Part shown: piece after piece, positions 15,081 to 24,118 of the stretch
How the letters are laid out: each line of letters starts with the position of its first letter
Position numbering within the stretch: the stretch's first letter is position 1
DNA from: Lachnospiraceae bacterium
GTDB lineage: Bacteria; Bacillota; Clostridia; Lachnospirales; Lachnospiraceae
Reading direction: 5' to 3'
DNA length: 64,000 nucleotides
Assembly: GCA_022510725.1 (NCBI GenBank)
Contig: JAFLSW010000001.1
Coordinates: 62,001-126,000 of the forward strand
The notes under the pieces: generated by a model
The model's input: the letters and a program-made list of their open reading frames with translations, nothing else
What the model was told of the DNA's origin: nothing
The model's database searches: none
Position numbers and translations under genes: made by a program

Positions 15081-16112
15081 ATGGATAAAGTTTTAACAAT
15101 AGCCATACCGGCGTATCAGGTAGAAAACTATATTATAAAATGCGTGGAGAGCATGACAAGGATTCCGGGCAGGGAGCGCCTGGATGTTCTTGTGATCGAC
15201 GACGGTTCTACAGACCGGACAGGGGATCTGGCTGACAAACTGGCGCATAAGTATCCGGAATGTGTCAGGGTGATCCATCAGGAAAACAAAGGTCATGGCG
15301 GGGCTATCAACACAGGAATCCGTAAAGCAGCAGGCCGCTACTTCAAAGTAGTGGATGGGGATGATTGGGTCAATCCCCAAGCCCTGGAAGAACTGACAGA
15401 CTATCTGGAAAAAGCGGATGAGGATGTGTTTTTTCATGATTATGTGGAAATATACGAGCGGATCAGGAAAAAAAGAAGATTTTCTTTGCCCTTTCAAGCC
15501 GCAAAGGCATTTAAGATCAATGAGCTAAAGCCCACGGATTTTTTGGCTATGCACAGCTTTGTTTATAAGACGGCTCTTTTAAAGGCCATGCCTGTTAAGA
15601 TCGACGAACATTGTTATTATGTGGATCTGGAATATAGTCTGTGTCCCCTCTGGTGGGCGAAGGATTTTCGCTACGAGCCGCTGCCTGTCTATCAATACAG
15701 GCTGGAGCGGGAGGGGCAGAGCGTCAGCCCGGAAGGCTTTAGAAAGCATGTAAAGGATCATGAGAGAGTTTTATTTACTTTAACAGACTTTTATAAAACC
15801 TATTGCGAAAAGGCGGAGGAAGACGGGGAAGGCGCTTCTCGGGAATATGTGGCACATCAGGTTGCAGACCGATATCTGCGTCATATATTAAAATGCTGCC
15901 GCCATTTGGATGGAAAACAAGTTTCTGTCAGCAGTTATCTACAAAATGTGGACGAGAAAATGAAGAAAAGCTCTCCCTATCTGTATGATCATCTTTTGCA
16001 GGAAGAGAGCAAAAAAGGGTCTTTGTCCAATTTACAGCTTCGTCTGCTGCGTGTAACAGGCTTTCGGATCTGGCCCCTTGTCAGGCTGAAATGGAAACTT
16101 ATGGGGAAGTAA
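15081..16112 (+). CDS. Family 2 glycosyltransferase
   Basis: A 343-residue soluble GT-A enzyme with LTIAIPAYQVENYI at the N-terminus, VLVIDDGSTDRTGD (about residues 37-50), ENKGHGGAINTGI, and the metal-binding VVDGDDWV. The C-terminal 120 residues are helical and basic, as in capsule GT2 enzymes that act on lipid-linked acceptors. A GGGAAAAAAGGAA stretch precedes the ATG. It is separated from the next gene by a single base. The donor and linkage cannot be read from the sequence. Confidence 0.9.
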   Translation: MDKVLTIAIPAYQVENYIIKCVESMTRIPGRERLDVLVIDDGSTDRTGDLADKLAHKYPECVRVIHQENKGHGGAINTGIRKAAGRYFKVVDGDDWVNPQALEELTDYLEKADEDVFFHDYVEIYERIRKKRRFSLPFQAAKAFKINELKPTDFLAMHSFVYKTALLKAMPVKIDEHCYYVDLEYSLCPLWWAKDFRYEPLPVYQYRLEREGQSVSPEGFRKHVKDHERVLFTLTDFYKTYCEKAEEDGEGASREYVAHQVADRYLRHILKCCRHLDGKQVSVSSYLQNVDEKMKKSSPYLYDHLLQEESKKGSLSNLQLRLLRVTGFRIWPLVRLKWKLMGK

Positions 16113-16113
16113 C

Positions 16114-17259
16114 ATGGAATCGGGAAAAGGAATAGAAAAAAAGAATATGCTCTTTTTGGCAGCCTATGGATTATATATTTGTTCCATGCTTCTGGAATTG
16201 ACGCCTCTTCAAAACAGCTTTGATAAAGGGCTTCAGTTGTTTCGTTATGGAACTTATCTGCTGTGTTTGTTCTGCATCTTGTCAGAAAGCCGCCACAATA
16301 AAAAACGACTGTTACTTTTTGCGCTGCTGATCCTGCTTTTCGGATTCCAGTCCTTAGTAGGCGGCGGGAAGGAACTGGTTTTTATGACCCTGATCCTGTT
16401 TGCCCTTGGAAGCACAAGCATAAAAGATGCCTTTCGGGTTCAGGCCGTAGTGCAGCTTCTTGGTATGTTGCTGATCTTTTTTCTTTGTGCCGTTGGGCTG
16501 TTCCCCGATCAGACCTTTTTTGACCATGGAAAGCTCAGACATGCCATGGGATTTAACTATGTGACCCATCCGGGAGAAGTTTTTCTGGGGGTGGTCTTTG
16601 CCTGGATCTATGTGCGAAAAGAGAGGCTTACTATTTGGGAGACGGGCGGTATCGTAGGAATGTTTGGGCTCCTATATTATTTTACCGATTCCAGGACTAC
16701 GATCCTGCTGGGGATAGGATTAAGCATTTTTACTTACTTCCTGAAAATAGTTAAAAAGCCCCTTCCAAATACTGCCTTAGGCCTTTTTATCTATCAGCTT
16801 GCGCCTGTTTACATGGTATGCCTGTCCTTTGGGTTACAATATGTGTATAACAGAAATTTTGGACACCCTATGATGGAGAGGATCAACCGGATCCTAAACG
16901 GCAGGATCAACTGGGCAAGGCAGTCTTTGGGAGAATACGGCATCCGGCCCTTTGGAAGCAATATCGCATGGGTGGATAACACCGTCAACCTAGTGCGGCA
17001 AAGGTATAACTTTGTGGATAATGCTTATATTAAGCTGGTGCTGGATTATGGATGGATCATAGGCCTTCTGTTTTTGGCAGTATGGCTGTTTATTATGAGA
17101 AAGATGTTGATGGAAGGAGACCGGTATGGCTGTATCCTGGTATGGGCAGTGCTCATTTATGCTTTTATGACACCGGTTCTGACCGGCTTTGTACTAAATC
17201 CTTTATTACTGGCGGCAGGAGGAATTTTCCATGGAAAAGCAAAAGTCCGTCAAACTTAA
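16114..17259 (+). CDS. Polytopic membrane protein, probable glycan polymerase (Wzy-like)
   Basis: A 381-residue protein with roughly ten hydrophobic helices and a large loop near residues 245-300 that contains RQSLGEYGIRPFGSN. Arginine-rich periplasmic-type loops followed by a DNAYIKLVLDYGWI segment are common in Wzy polymerases and O-antigen-ligase-like proteins. Sequence conservation in this group is low, so the call rests on topology and on the neighbours: a GT2 immediately upstream and a flippase whose start overlaps its end by 29 bases. It would join exported repeat units outside the membrane. Confidence 0.65.
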   Translation: MESGKGIEKKNMLFLAAYGLYICSMLLELTPLQNSFDKGLQLFRYGTYLLCLFCILSESRHNKKRLLLFALLILLFGFQSLVGGGKELVFMTLILFALGSTSIKDAFRVQAVVQLLGMLLIFFLCAVGLFPDQTFFDHGKLRHAMGFNYVTHPGEVFLGVVFAWIYVRKERLTIWETGGIVGMFGLLYYFTDSRTTILLGIGLSIFTYFLKIVKKPLPNTALGLFIYQLAPVYMVCLSFGLQYVYNRNFGHPMMERINRILNGRINWARQSLGEYGIRPFGSNIAWVDNTVNLVRQRYNFVDNAYIKLVLDYGWIIGLLFLAVWLFIMRKMLMEGDRYGCILVWAVLIYAFMTPVLTGFVLNPLLLAAGGIFHGKAKVRQT

Positions 17260-18532
17260 CTATTTAATGAACTGCATACTGACGGCATCCTCCATGATCT
17301 TTCCGCTGCTCAGTTACCCTTATGTATCGGGGATCTTACAGCCGGAGGGAATGGGCAAGGTGGCTTTTGCCAATTCCTTTATTGCTTATTTTGCCCTGAT
17401 CTCCATGTTGGGGATTCCCACTTATGGCATTCGGGCATGCGCCAAGGTAAGAGATGATAAGAAAATGCTCTCCAAAGTGGTGTGGCAGCTTCTGGCCGTC
17501 AATTTCATGATGACCCTGGCGGTTTATATCCTATTTGGGATTTGTCTTTTTACGGTGCCCAGAGTCTCTTCGGAAAAGGCCCTGTTTGCCTGGATGAGCC
17601 TTAGTATTCTGTTTCAGATGCTGGGCGTAGAATGGCTGTTTAAGGCGTTGGAGGAATATAGCTATATTACCCTGCGTTCCGTTCTGTTTAAGGCGGCTGC
17701 GCTGGTCCTGATGTTTTTGTGTATCCATGAGAAGGATGACTATGTCATTTATGGTGTGCTGACCCTTGCTGCAGGTATGGGAAGCAATCTGTGTAACCTG
17801 TTTTATGTGAGACGGTTTATCCAGCCGTTGGAAAAGGAGGATCTTGCCTCAGGTGCTTTTGTCTTCTTAAAAGATGCCATAAGAACGCATATCAAGCCCG
17901 TCGGCGTGTTTTTTGCCATGTCTGCGGCAACCACGATCTATACCAATCTGGATGTGGTTATGTTAAACTTTATGCAGGGAGATGTGCAGACCGGCTATTA
18001 CAGCTGTGCGGTCAAGATCAAAGGCGTGTTGGTAAGCTTTGTGACCGCCCTGGGAGCGGTGCTTCTGCCCAGAATGTCCTATTACGCGGAAAAGAAAAAG
18101 GACAGGGAGTTTCGGCGGTTGATCCAAAAGGCCTTTCTTTTTGTGGCGGCCACTTCCATCCCGCTTTGTATCTTTTTTATGTTTTTTGCCAAAAGCAGCA
18201 TCCTCATCCTTTCGGGAGAAGCCTTTCTGCCTGCGGTATTTCCCATGCAGATCATTATGCCCACATTGGTTTTGATCGGCTTTAGCAACCTGATCGGAAT
18301 CCAGATCCTGGTGCCTCTTGGCATGGAAAAAAAGGTGCTCTATTCGGAAATAGGAGGGGCATTGACGGATCTTTGTCTGAATCTGTGGCTAATCCCTTCT
18401 ATGGGGGCGGCAGGAGCCGCTATCGGCACTTTGGCGGCGGAAACGGTGGTCTTACTATACCAGATCGGTGTGATGATAAATCTAAAAAATAAAGGAGTCC
18501 AAAATGACACAGGAAAAAATCAAACCCTATGA
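17231..18532 (+). CDS. Wzx-type oligosaccharide flippase
   Basis: A 433-residue polysaccharide exporter of the MATE/PST superfamily with about 12 helices. It starts KLNYLMNCILTASSMIFPLL followed by PYVSGILQPEGMGKVAFA, the strongly conserved N-terminal pattern of this family, and has the central TTIYTNLDVVMLNFM helix. It flips undecaprenyl-linked repeat units. The reading frame starts inside the preceding gene and its end overlaps the next gene by 29 bases, so expression is tightly coupled to polymerase and chain-length genes. Confidence 0.93.
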   Translation: MEKQKSVKLNYLMNCILTASSMIFPLLSYPYVSGILQPEGMGKVAFANSFIAYFALISMLGIPTYGIRACAKVRDDKKMLSKVVWQLLAVNFMMTLAVYILFGICLFTVPRVSSEKALFAWMSLSILFQMLGVEWLFKALEEYSYITLRSVLFKAAALVLMFLCIHEKDDYVIYGVLTLAAGMGSNLCNLFYVRRFIQPLEKEDLASGAFVFLKDAIRTHIKPVGVFFAMSAATTIYTNLDVVMLNFMQGDVQTGYYSCAVKIKGVLVSFVTALGAVLLPRMSYYAEKKKDREFRRLIQKAFLFVAATSIPLCIFFMFFAKSSILILSGEAFLPAVFPMQIIMPTLVLIGFSNLIGIQILVPLGMEKKVLYSEIGGALTDLCLNLWLIPSMGAAGAAIGTLAAETVVLLYQIGVMINLKNKGVQNDTGKNQTL

Positions 18533-19931
18533 TGGAATATGCATTTCCCATATGCTTTTGCATATAGCAAAAAGCTGGAAAAAAATGTTGATCGCCATGG
18601 TCATACTGGCAGTTCTGCTGGGAGGCCTCAGCTATTACAAAAATGCAAAAGGTCTGGCGGCCGGGGAGGAAGCGGAAAAGGACGAAAAAGAGGAAATTTT
18701 GCTTACCGACGAAACCCAGATTCTGGAAAATGCGGGATTAAATGAAAAAGCAGCGGATGAAGTTCTTTATTATGCCAATAAATACTATTATAATCAAGTA
18801 CAGTATGAGAGGCAGAGAGATTACCTGAAAGACTCCATCCTGATGCAGCTGGATCCCAATCATGTCTGGACCATTACCCTGTATTATCAGCTTTCCATGA
18901 TGGATGGAGGGGAAGGGGATGCAGCCCTTGCAGCAAGCTATCTGTCCAGGGTATTATGTGATGAGGTCTATGACGAGATCGCAGAAACCTTGAATGTGGA
19001 CACGGACAGCGGATATTTTTCGGAAGTCATTACCGGCAGTTACTTAGACAGTCCTTCAGAGAACGGAGATATTACCGTGACCTTTGGCGGAGAGGATATG
19101 AAGATCCTGATCCGTTATCAGGATGAAGCAGGCTGTGAGGAGATCGCAAGGATCATTCGGGAAAAGATGGATGTTTCCAAACAGGATGTCACAAAAGAGG
19201 CGGGTGCTCATGAGATCTCCCTGGTAGGCCTTCAGAAAGAAGAAAAATCAGACCTGCAGCTTTTGGAGGAGCAGAAGGAGGCCGTTAATACCCTTGGCGC
19301 GCTATCCGACAATGTGATCAATGCAAGAAGTAATGTGGAAGCCAATGAGGAAACGGTTTTCTATGAGCTGGTGGAATATTATACAGCAAGGGACCAAAAG
19401 AAAGGAAGTACGGTCAAGGCTTCGGAAGATGAGGAAGAACGGTCAGCAAAGGACATAACCGTGAAACCTCGTGTCAGCTGGAAATATGTAGCTTTGGGCT
19501 TATTCCTGGGCATTTTCCTGGTGGGAGCATGGGAAGGCATCTGGTATTTCTTCTCAGATACGGTCAAGAGACAAAGAGAATTAGAAGAAGCTTACGGGCT
19601 TTCCGTATACAATGCAGAGGACGGGGCACTGCTTTCCCTGCTGATTGGAAGCAAGTGCGCCAAAAACGGATACCACAGCATCTATGCTGCATCCAGTCTG
19701 GGGATCAAACTTCCCAAACCGGCATTTTCCGGAAAGGATGTCAAGCTTTTGCAGGGGGAAAACAGTCCTTTTGAGGATGAGGATGAACTGGAAAAGTTTC
19801 TTGGGGCAGACGGGGTTGTATTGGTGGAACAATGCGGCGCTACCTCACACAAAGAACTGGTCAGACTGCTGGAACTTTGCAGGGAACTGGAAAAGCCTGT
19901 TTTATGCGCAGTCATGGCAAAGGAAGAATAA
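18504..19931 (+). CDS. Wzz-like chain-length protein with a degenerate BY-kinase-like tail
   Basis: A 475-residue protein with an N-terminal helix (about residues 24-44), a long extracytoplasmic, acid-rich helical region (45-325) and a second helix (about 328-350), the topology of Wzz/CapA chain-length regulators. The cytoplasmic tail (350-475) resembles the nucleotide-binding fold of the CpsD/CapB tyrosine kinase: ADGVVLVEQCGATSHKEL and LEKPVLCAVMAKEE echo the end of MinD-like kinases, but no Walker A P-loop or tyrosine cluster is present. It therefore seems to be a Wzz whose kinase moiety has lost catalysis. No separate kinase or phosphatase gene is nearby. GGAG lies a few bases upstream of the ATG. 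Confidence 0.68.
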   Translation: MTQEKIKPYDGICISHMLLHIAKSWKKMLIAMVILAVLLGGLSYYKNAKGLAAGEEAEKDEKEEILLTDETQILENAGLNEKAADEVLYYANKYYYNQVQYERQRDYLKDSILMQLDPNHVWTITLYYQLSMMDGGEGDAALAASYLSRVLCDEVYDEIAETLNVDTDSGYFSEVITGSYLDSPSENGDITVTFGGEDMKILIRYQDEAGCEEIARIIREKMDVSKQDVTKEAGAHEISLVGLQKEEKSDLQLLEEQKEAVNTLGALSDNVINARSNVEANEETVFYELVEYYTARDQKKGSTVKASEDEEERSAKDITVKPRVSWKYVALGLFLGIFLVGAWEGIWYFFSDTVKRQRELEEAYGLSVYNAEDGALLSLLIGSKCAKNGYHSIYAASSLGIKLPKPAFSGKDVKLLQGENSPFEDEDELEKFLGADGVVLVEQCGATSHKELVRLLELCRELEKPVLCAVMAKEE

Positions 19932-19971
19932 AGGCAGAATTTTATATTATCAATAGACGGAGGACGGGCAT

Positions 19972-21567
19972 ATGTCCAATAAACTGATAAAAGAATCGGA
20001 TATTCAAAAAAGAAAGAAGCAGGAGAACTATTATTCGGATGTGCTGCGTACCATCATAGAGTATGTGCTGGCGGTCCTTGGCATTGCCATATGCCTGTTG
20101 GTGCCCCTTTATCTGCGGGATGGTTATAATAATGTGGGCGTAGCCAAATATGATGTATATCGGACTTTGATCCTGTGGGGATTCGGTGTCCTGTTTTTGC
20201 TGACCCTTGGCTATCTGTTTACTTTAAAAAAGGATGTAAAGCCGGACTTTTTCAAAACGGATTATTGGGTGATCGCCTTTTTGGCCTTCTCTGTCATAGC
20301 AGCTTTTGCCGGAGGCAATTTTAACAGCTGTATCTGGGGCTATCCCGGCTGGAGCATGGGACTGATCTCCATGATCAGCTTTGGTCTGATCTATTTCTAC
20401 TTTTCTATCTTCGGAAAAGGCAATAAACAGGTTCTGGCCTGCCTGATGGCAGCGGCAATGATCGCTTTTATTCTGGGAATCCTCCACAGATTTATGATCG
20501 ATCCCATGGGGGTATATGCGGATATTGCGGATACTTATAAGAATCAGTTCCTTTCCACCCTTGGTCAGGCTACCTGGTACAGCAGTTTTGTGTGTACAGT
20601 ACTTCCTTTTGGTGCAGGCATTTTCTGGTGTGGAAAAAAGACCTGGATCCGTGTAGTAAGCGGCATTTTTACCTTTGGGGGCTTTTGTACCATGATAACC
20701 CAGAACAGCGACAGTGCCTATGCGGCCCTTTCCGGTATGCTGGCAGTTCTTGTATGGTTTTCCATAAGCGATGTAAAACGGATGGAACGCTTTTTTGAAG
20801 TGCTTTTCCTGTTCGTGACCGCTACCAGATTTATGAATATTATGTTTCGGATCTTTCCCAATGAGATCTTGCAGCTGGATCAATTCAGCAACTTCTTATT
20901 ATTTGATCAAGTCATGTGGTTTGGGTTTGTATTGGCGCTTTTACTATGGCTGTTCTTCTTTGTTTTGGCCAAGGATGGCAAATATCATGTAAAAGCGGCC
21001 CGTATCACCAGAAATGTACTGTTTTCCCTTCTCGGTGCCGTTCTGCTTCTGGCAGCCCTTCATGTGGCAGCCAGTGCCAAAGGCCTGCTTCCCGAAAGCC
21101 TGACGCAGTATACTTCCAAGATCCCTTACCTGATCTGGTCTGATAACTGGGGGAACGGCAGAGGAAGAACCTGGGCCTTCAGTCTGCAAATGTTTGGTGA
21201 TATGGATATTTTCCATAAGCTTTTTGGAGTAGGACCGGACGGTTATGCGCCCTATGCTTATAACCTGTATCAGGACCGGCTTGTGGAAATGTGGGGCAAT
21301 CGTACCCTGACCAATGCGCACAATGAATGGATGAATGCAGTGATCAATTACGGCATACTGGGAGCAGCTGCTTATATCGGGGTCTTTCTATCCGCCATCA
21401 AAGAATTTGCAGGGAAGCAGCAGGAGCAGCCCGTTATGGTAGGCTTGATCGCATGTATCGTATCCTACATGTGCCATAACTTTTTCTGCTACCAGCAGGT
21501 GTGCTGTACACCCTTTATCTTTCTGCTGATGGGCGTGGGGATGTATTGGCGGAGAACTTCTCGGTAA
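19972..21567 (+). CDS. O-antigen ligase-like polytopic membrane protein
   Basis: A 531-residue protein with about 12-14 hydrophobic helices. The segment NGRGRTWAFSLQMFG followed by HKLFGVGPDGYA and TNAHNEWMNAVINYGILGAAAY matches the Wzy_C/O-antigen-ligase domain, with the conserved H(N)E pattern in the large loop before the last helices. Family members polymerise or ligate exported glycans. The first 30 residues are polar and cytoplasmic. A GGAGG site precedes the ATG. Its last 53 bases are overlapped by the convergent histidine kinase gene. It is the second polymerase/ligase candidate of this operon, so one may polymerise and the other ligate to the cell wall. Confidence 0.85.
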   Translation: MSNKLIKESDIQKRKKQENYYSDVLRTIIEYVLAVLGIAICLLVPLYLRDGYNNVGVAKYDVYRTLILWGFGVLFLLTLGYLFTLKKDVKPDFFKTDYWVIAFLAFSVIAAFAGGNFNSCIWGYPGWSMGLISMISFGLIYFYFSIFGKGNKQVLACLMAAAMIAFILGILHRFMIDPMGVYADIADTYKNQFLSTLGQATWYSSFVCTVLPFGAGIFWCGKKTWIRVVSGIFTFGGFCTMITQNSDSAYAALSGMLAVLVWFSISDVKRMERFFEVLFLFVTATRFMNIMFRIFPNEILQLDQFSNFLLFDQVMWFGFVLALLLWLFFFVLAKDGKYHVKAARITRNVLFSLLGAVLLLAALHVAASAKGLLPESLTQYTSKIPYLIWSDNWGNGRGRTWAFSLQMFGDMDIFHKLFGVGPDGYAPYAYNLYQDRLVEMWGNRTLTNAHNEWMNAVINYGILGAAAYIGVFLSAIKEFAGKQQEQPVMVGLIACIVSYMCHNFFCYQQVCCTPFIFLLMGVGMYWRRTSR

Positions 21568-23020
21568 TGATCAGATTTGTCCGTTGTTTTAAGAAGTCCA
21601 GTTCTTTCTTGCCGCGGTATGTATACAGATTGTATTGCCCTAAGCGATTGAACACAATGGACAGCTTCTTGCTATAAAGCCCGGAACCGGGCATATATTC
21701 ATCAATGACCAGGCTGGCATTACACTTTTGTGCCAGATCGAAGGTGGAGACCAATCCGATCCCGCTTCCGCCGGCATCTCCATGGGTAGTGTAATTTCGC
21801 AGTCCCAGATTAACCAGGACTTCCTTGGAAAATGCAATACCGCTGTCGTAAACGCTGATGGCATAGATTTTTTCCAAAAAATCGATCTGCAGAAGCATGT
21901 GATGGGAGCCGTTGTATTGTGTGGCGATCAAAGCATTCTCCAACAAGTCTGCAAGTAAGGTGTTTAATTCCTCTTCTGTAAGATATTTTTCGATAATGGG
22001 CATCAGATCACAGGAAATTGCCCCAACCAAAGTCACATCATACTCCCATGCCTTTTGTTGCATATAGGAAAGCAACGAGTCTATGGAAGAAATGCCGGTA
22101 GGCGGAATGTTCTGGCATTTTGCATCCTGCGTCTTTAAGATCCCTTTTCTGTTTCGGGATAATCGTTCCAGATCTTTCACCAACGCCTCGCCCCTCTCGG
22201 CGCGGTCATAATCAGACGCATCCCCATCTTTTAAAAATGTGGTCACTGCCAGCTCCATGGCAGGAATCAGTTTGTTATCGCTATGAATGATCTTAGCCAA
22301 TTCTTCGTTGTCTGCCTCTAATTTTTCGATGTAGGCCGCTTTCTCTTCCAATTCTGCATTCAGATCAATGATATCCCTTTCTTTTAAGCGTTCCAAATAA
22401 ATTTTGGTAATGCTGGATTTCCAAGAGAAGTAGATAAATATGCCGAGGAAGAAGATGAAAATGAGAAAGAAGGTATTTGAAAGCGTGTTTGTTCCTCTTA
22501 TAAACATGACCCATAGTGCTAGTATGCACAATATACATGCCATTGTTAAAGGTATGTTATTTAAATTATTAGAAAGAATCGGCATTCCTTTGCGCAGGCG
22601 CTTATTTTGAAACAATAAAATAGTAATACAAATTTGAGTGAGTGCTGTAAGCAACTGTAGAAGTGCATGATTATAAGTATCAAAGGATAGTTGCAGAAGT
22701 AGAGGAAAACATGCCGCTGCAATAGTAGCAGAAATAACAAAGATGATATAACTGATGCCATTAGAAATTATGGAAATAACTAAAGAGAGATAAGCGTGAA
22801 AATGTTCTATTTTGGTTAAATATAAAAAGAAAAGCAATATTAAGAATACCATGGTTAATGTGGGATAGATATTGTCCACTAAAATAGCAAGATATGATAG
22901 GCAGGTAGGGACTAGCAAAAGAAACAAAATCTGCTTTTTGCCAATAGAAAGATTAAATAATCGCTTATAAATATAGATGCTACATAAAATTATGCCCCAA
23001 TATTTGATATAGAATACCAT
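21515..23020 (-). CDS. GHKL-type sensor histidine kinase (AgrC-like architecture)
   Basis: A 501-residue membrane kinase. Six or seven helices fill residues 1 to about 205, then a coiled-coil linker leads to the dimerisation helix with His246 in KIIHSDNK, and a GHKL ATPase domain with the N-box LLADLLENALIATQ and G-box region DAGGSGIGLVSTFDL. This is the layout of AgrC/ComD-type peptide sensors and of many Clostridia kinases. The GTG/ATG choice is set by GGGAGG 5 bases before the ATG at 23020. The gene lies beside a Spo0A-like response regulator and a 16-residue peptide gene, so it may sense that peptide. Its 3' end runs 53 bases into the convergent ligase gene. Confidence 0.88.
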   Translation of the reverse strand: MVFYIKYWGIILCSIYIYKRLFNLSIGKKQILFLLLVPTCLSYLAILVDNIYPTLTMVFLILLFFLYLTKIEHFHAYLSLVISIISNGISYIIFVISATIAAACFPLLLQLSFDTYNHALLQLLTALTQICITILLFQNKRLRKGMPILSNNLNNIPLTMACILCILALWVMFIRGTNTLSNTFFLIFIFFLGIFIYFSWKSSITKIYLERLKERDIIDLNAELEEKAAYIEKLEADNEELAKIIHSDNKLIPAMELAVTTFLKDGDASDYDRAERGEALVKDLERLSRNRKGILKTQDAKCQNIPPTGISSIDSLLSYMQQKAWEYDVTLVGAISCDLMPIIEKYLTEEELNTLLADLLENALIATQYNGSHHMLLQIDFLEKIYAISVYDSGIAFSKEVLVNLGLRNYTTHGDAGGSGIGLVSTFDLAQKCNASLVIDEYMPGSGLYSKKLSIVFNRLGQYNLYTYRGKKELDFLKQRTNLIITEKFSANTSPRPSAER

Positions 23021-23142
23021 AATGCCTCCCGTGTACCAAAATCCAATAAATTTCAATGAAAAACTGCCACCCTAATCAAATTTAAATTTTAACATATTTT
23101 TCTTACCATTTCTCTATACCAAAGAGAAAAGAGGTGAAAAAT

Positions 23143-23193
23143 ATGTTTAATGATTTTTGGGGATATTTATGGAACTTACTTTATGGTCTGTAA
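23143..23193 (+). CDS. Candidate 16-residue aromatic peptide gene
   Basis: The short frame ATG to TAA encodes MFNDFWGYLWNLLYGL. Support: a strong ribosome-binding site (AGAGGTG, 6 bases upstream), a 7-bp hairpin just before it (TTTCTCT 23109-23115 with AGAGAAA 23123-23129), a perfect terminator 29 bases after the stop, and a location between a multi-helix histidine kinase and a Spo0A-like regulator, on the strand opposite both. Six of 16 residues are Trp, Phe or Tyr and only one is charged, so the peptide should insert in or cross the membrane. It has no signal peptide, like other leaderless signalling or surfactant peptides. A regulatory RNA without coding function is the main alternative. 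No family is recognised. Confidence 0.5.
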   Translation: MFNDFWGYLWNLLYGL

Positions 23194-23221
23194 AATGACC
23201 AACAACTTCACATGCTAAAAG

Positions 23222-23254
23222 AATCCGGAAGTGAAAGCTTCCGGATTTCTTTTG
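23222..23254. terminator. Bidirectional intrinsic terminator between peptide gene and response regulator
   Basis: AATCCGGAAG (23222-23231) pairs perfectly with CTTCCGGATT (23238-23247) around a 6-base loop. It is followed by TCTTTT on the plus strand and by CTTTTAG on the minus strand, so it can end both the peptide transcript and the convergent response-regulator transcript. Confidence 0.85.
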
Positions 23255-23261
23255 GGCTGGT

Positions 23262-24050
23262 TTACCTGTAGAACTCAATCTTATTGGCATAATAAAAAAC
23301 AAATTCTGTTACAGTAGGAATACCTTTCTGAGAATGAATCTTAGCCTTATAGTGGTGCGAGAGCATATCAATATCCGAAGTACGCCATGTTTTATCAATA
23401 GCACCTTGCATAGCCCTTTCTACGCTGGTATTGGTCTTCTGATATTTCTGTCCGATAATGGTAGCAAGGTTGTGAGTTGTTCCTTCTACCACCAAAACAA
23501 TCGCATCAATCAGATAACGATATCCTACTGCCTTCGGACTGATACCGATGACATCCATTTCTCTTGCCACCAATCTTATCAGATTCTTTCTGGAAATATC
23601 CTGTGCTTCTAACTTCCTGATCTCCGATTTTAGCATACTGCGATTTGCCTGAATCGTAAGCCGCATAGTGGTTAAAAGTTCTATTACTGCATTTTCAGAA
23701 TAGCCCGGCTGATGCTTTGACATGATAAAATCCGCACCTAATTCCCTGGCATAATCATAAGTGATCTGACTGGAGTTATTGGTTGAGATCATGATAAATG
23801 GCTTGTAAGACAGGTCAAGATTGTTCAGCTCCTGCATAAATTTCAAGCCGCTTCCTTTGCCTTCGTTTAATTCTAAATCCAGGATTATCGCATCAGGAAG
23901 CCATTCCTTTACCAAGTCAATAGCCTGAAATGAATTGTTAGTAATGGCAGAAAGCTTTATGCCCATTGCTGCATCAATGCACACTTTGTAATTGTCACAA
24001 GCTTCCGCATCATCTTCGATTAAAATTACAGTTAATTCTCGCTCCATCAT
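23262..24050 (-). CDS. Spo0A-like response regulator
   Basis: A 262-residue regulator with a receiver domain (residues 5-125: acidic pair Asp13-Asp14, phosphoacceptor Asp58 in IILDLELN, the FIMSKHQPG lysine) and a C-terminal Spo0A-type DNA-binding domain (about 150-262: RLVAREMDVIGISPKAVGYR, then TNTSVERAMQGAIDKTW and GIPTVTEFVFYYANKIEF). True Spo0A keeps SR(T)ASRVERAIRHAIEVAW in its recognition helix; this protein diverges there, so it is a paralogue with its own targets. AAGGAG lies 5 bases upstream of the first ATG. It is encoded next to a GHKL kinase, making a likely two-component pair. Confidence 0.88.
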   Translation of the reverse strand: MMERELTVILIEDDAEACDNYKVCIDAAMGIKLSAITNNSFQAIDLVKEWLPDAIILDLELNEGKGSGLKFMQELNNLDLSYKPFIMISTNNSSQITYDYARELGADFIMSKHQPGYSENAVIELLTTMRLTIQANRSMLKSEIRKLEAQDISRKNLIRLVAREMDVIGISPKAVGYRYLIDAIVLVVEGTTHNLATIIGQKYQKTNTSVERAMQGAIDKTWRTSDIDMLSHHYKAKIHSQKGIPTVTEFVFYYANKIEFYR

Positions 24051-24073
24051 TTGTACTCCTTATTATTTCCAAT

Positions 24074-24102
24074 ATTATACAATATCTCGCAAGAAAAACC
24101 AA
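24074..24102 (-). promoter_or_regulatory. Promoter of the Spo0A-like response regulator
   Basis: On the minus strand TTGGTT (24102-24097) and a perfect TATAAT (24079-24074) are spaced by 17 bases, about 24 bases upstream of the start at 24050. Confidence 0.55.
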
Positions 24103-24118
24103 TAATTTTAATAGGATT

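Noticed and set aside
23086..23120. Promoter for the 16-residue peptide (TTAACA ... TATACC)
   Set aside because: The spacing is about 20 bases and both boxes are imperfect, so the promoter could not be placed with confidence.
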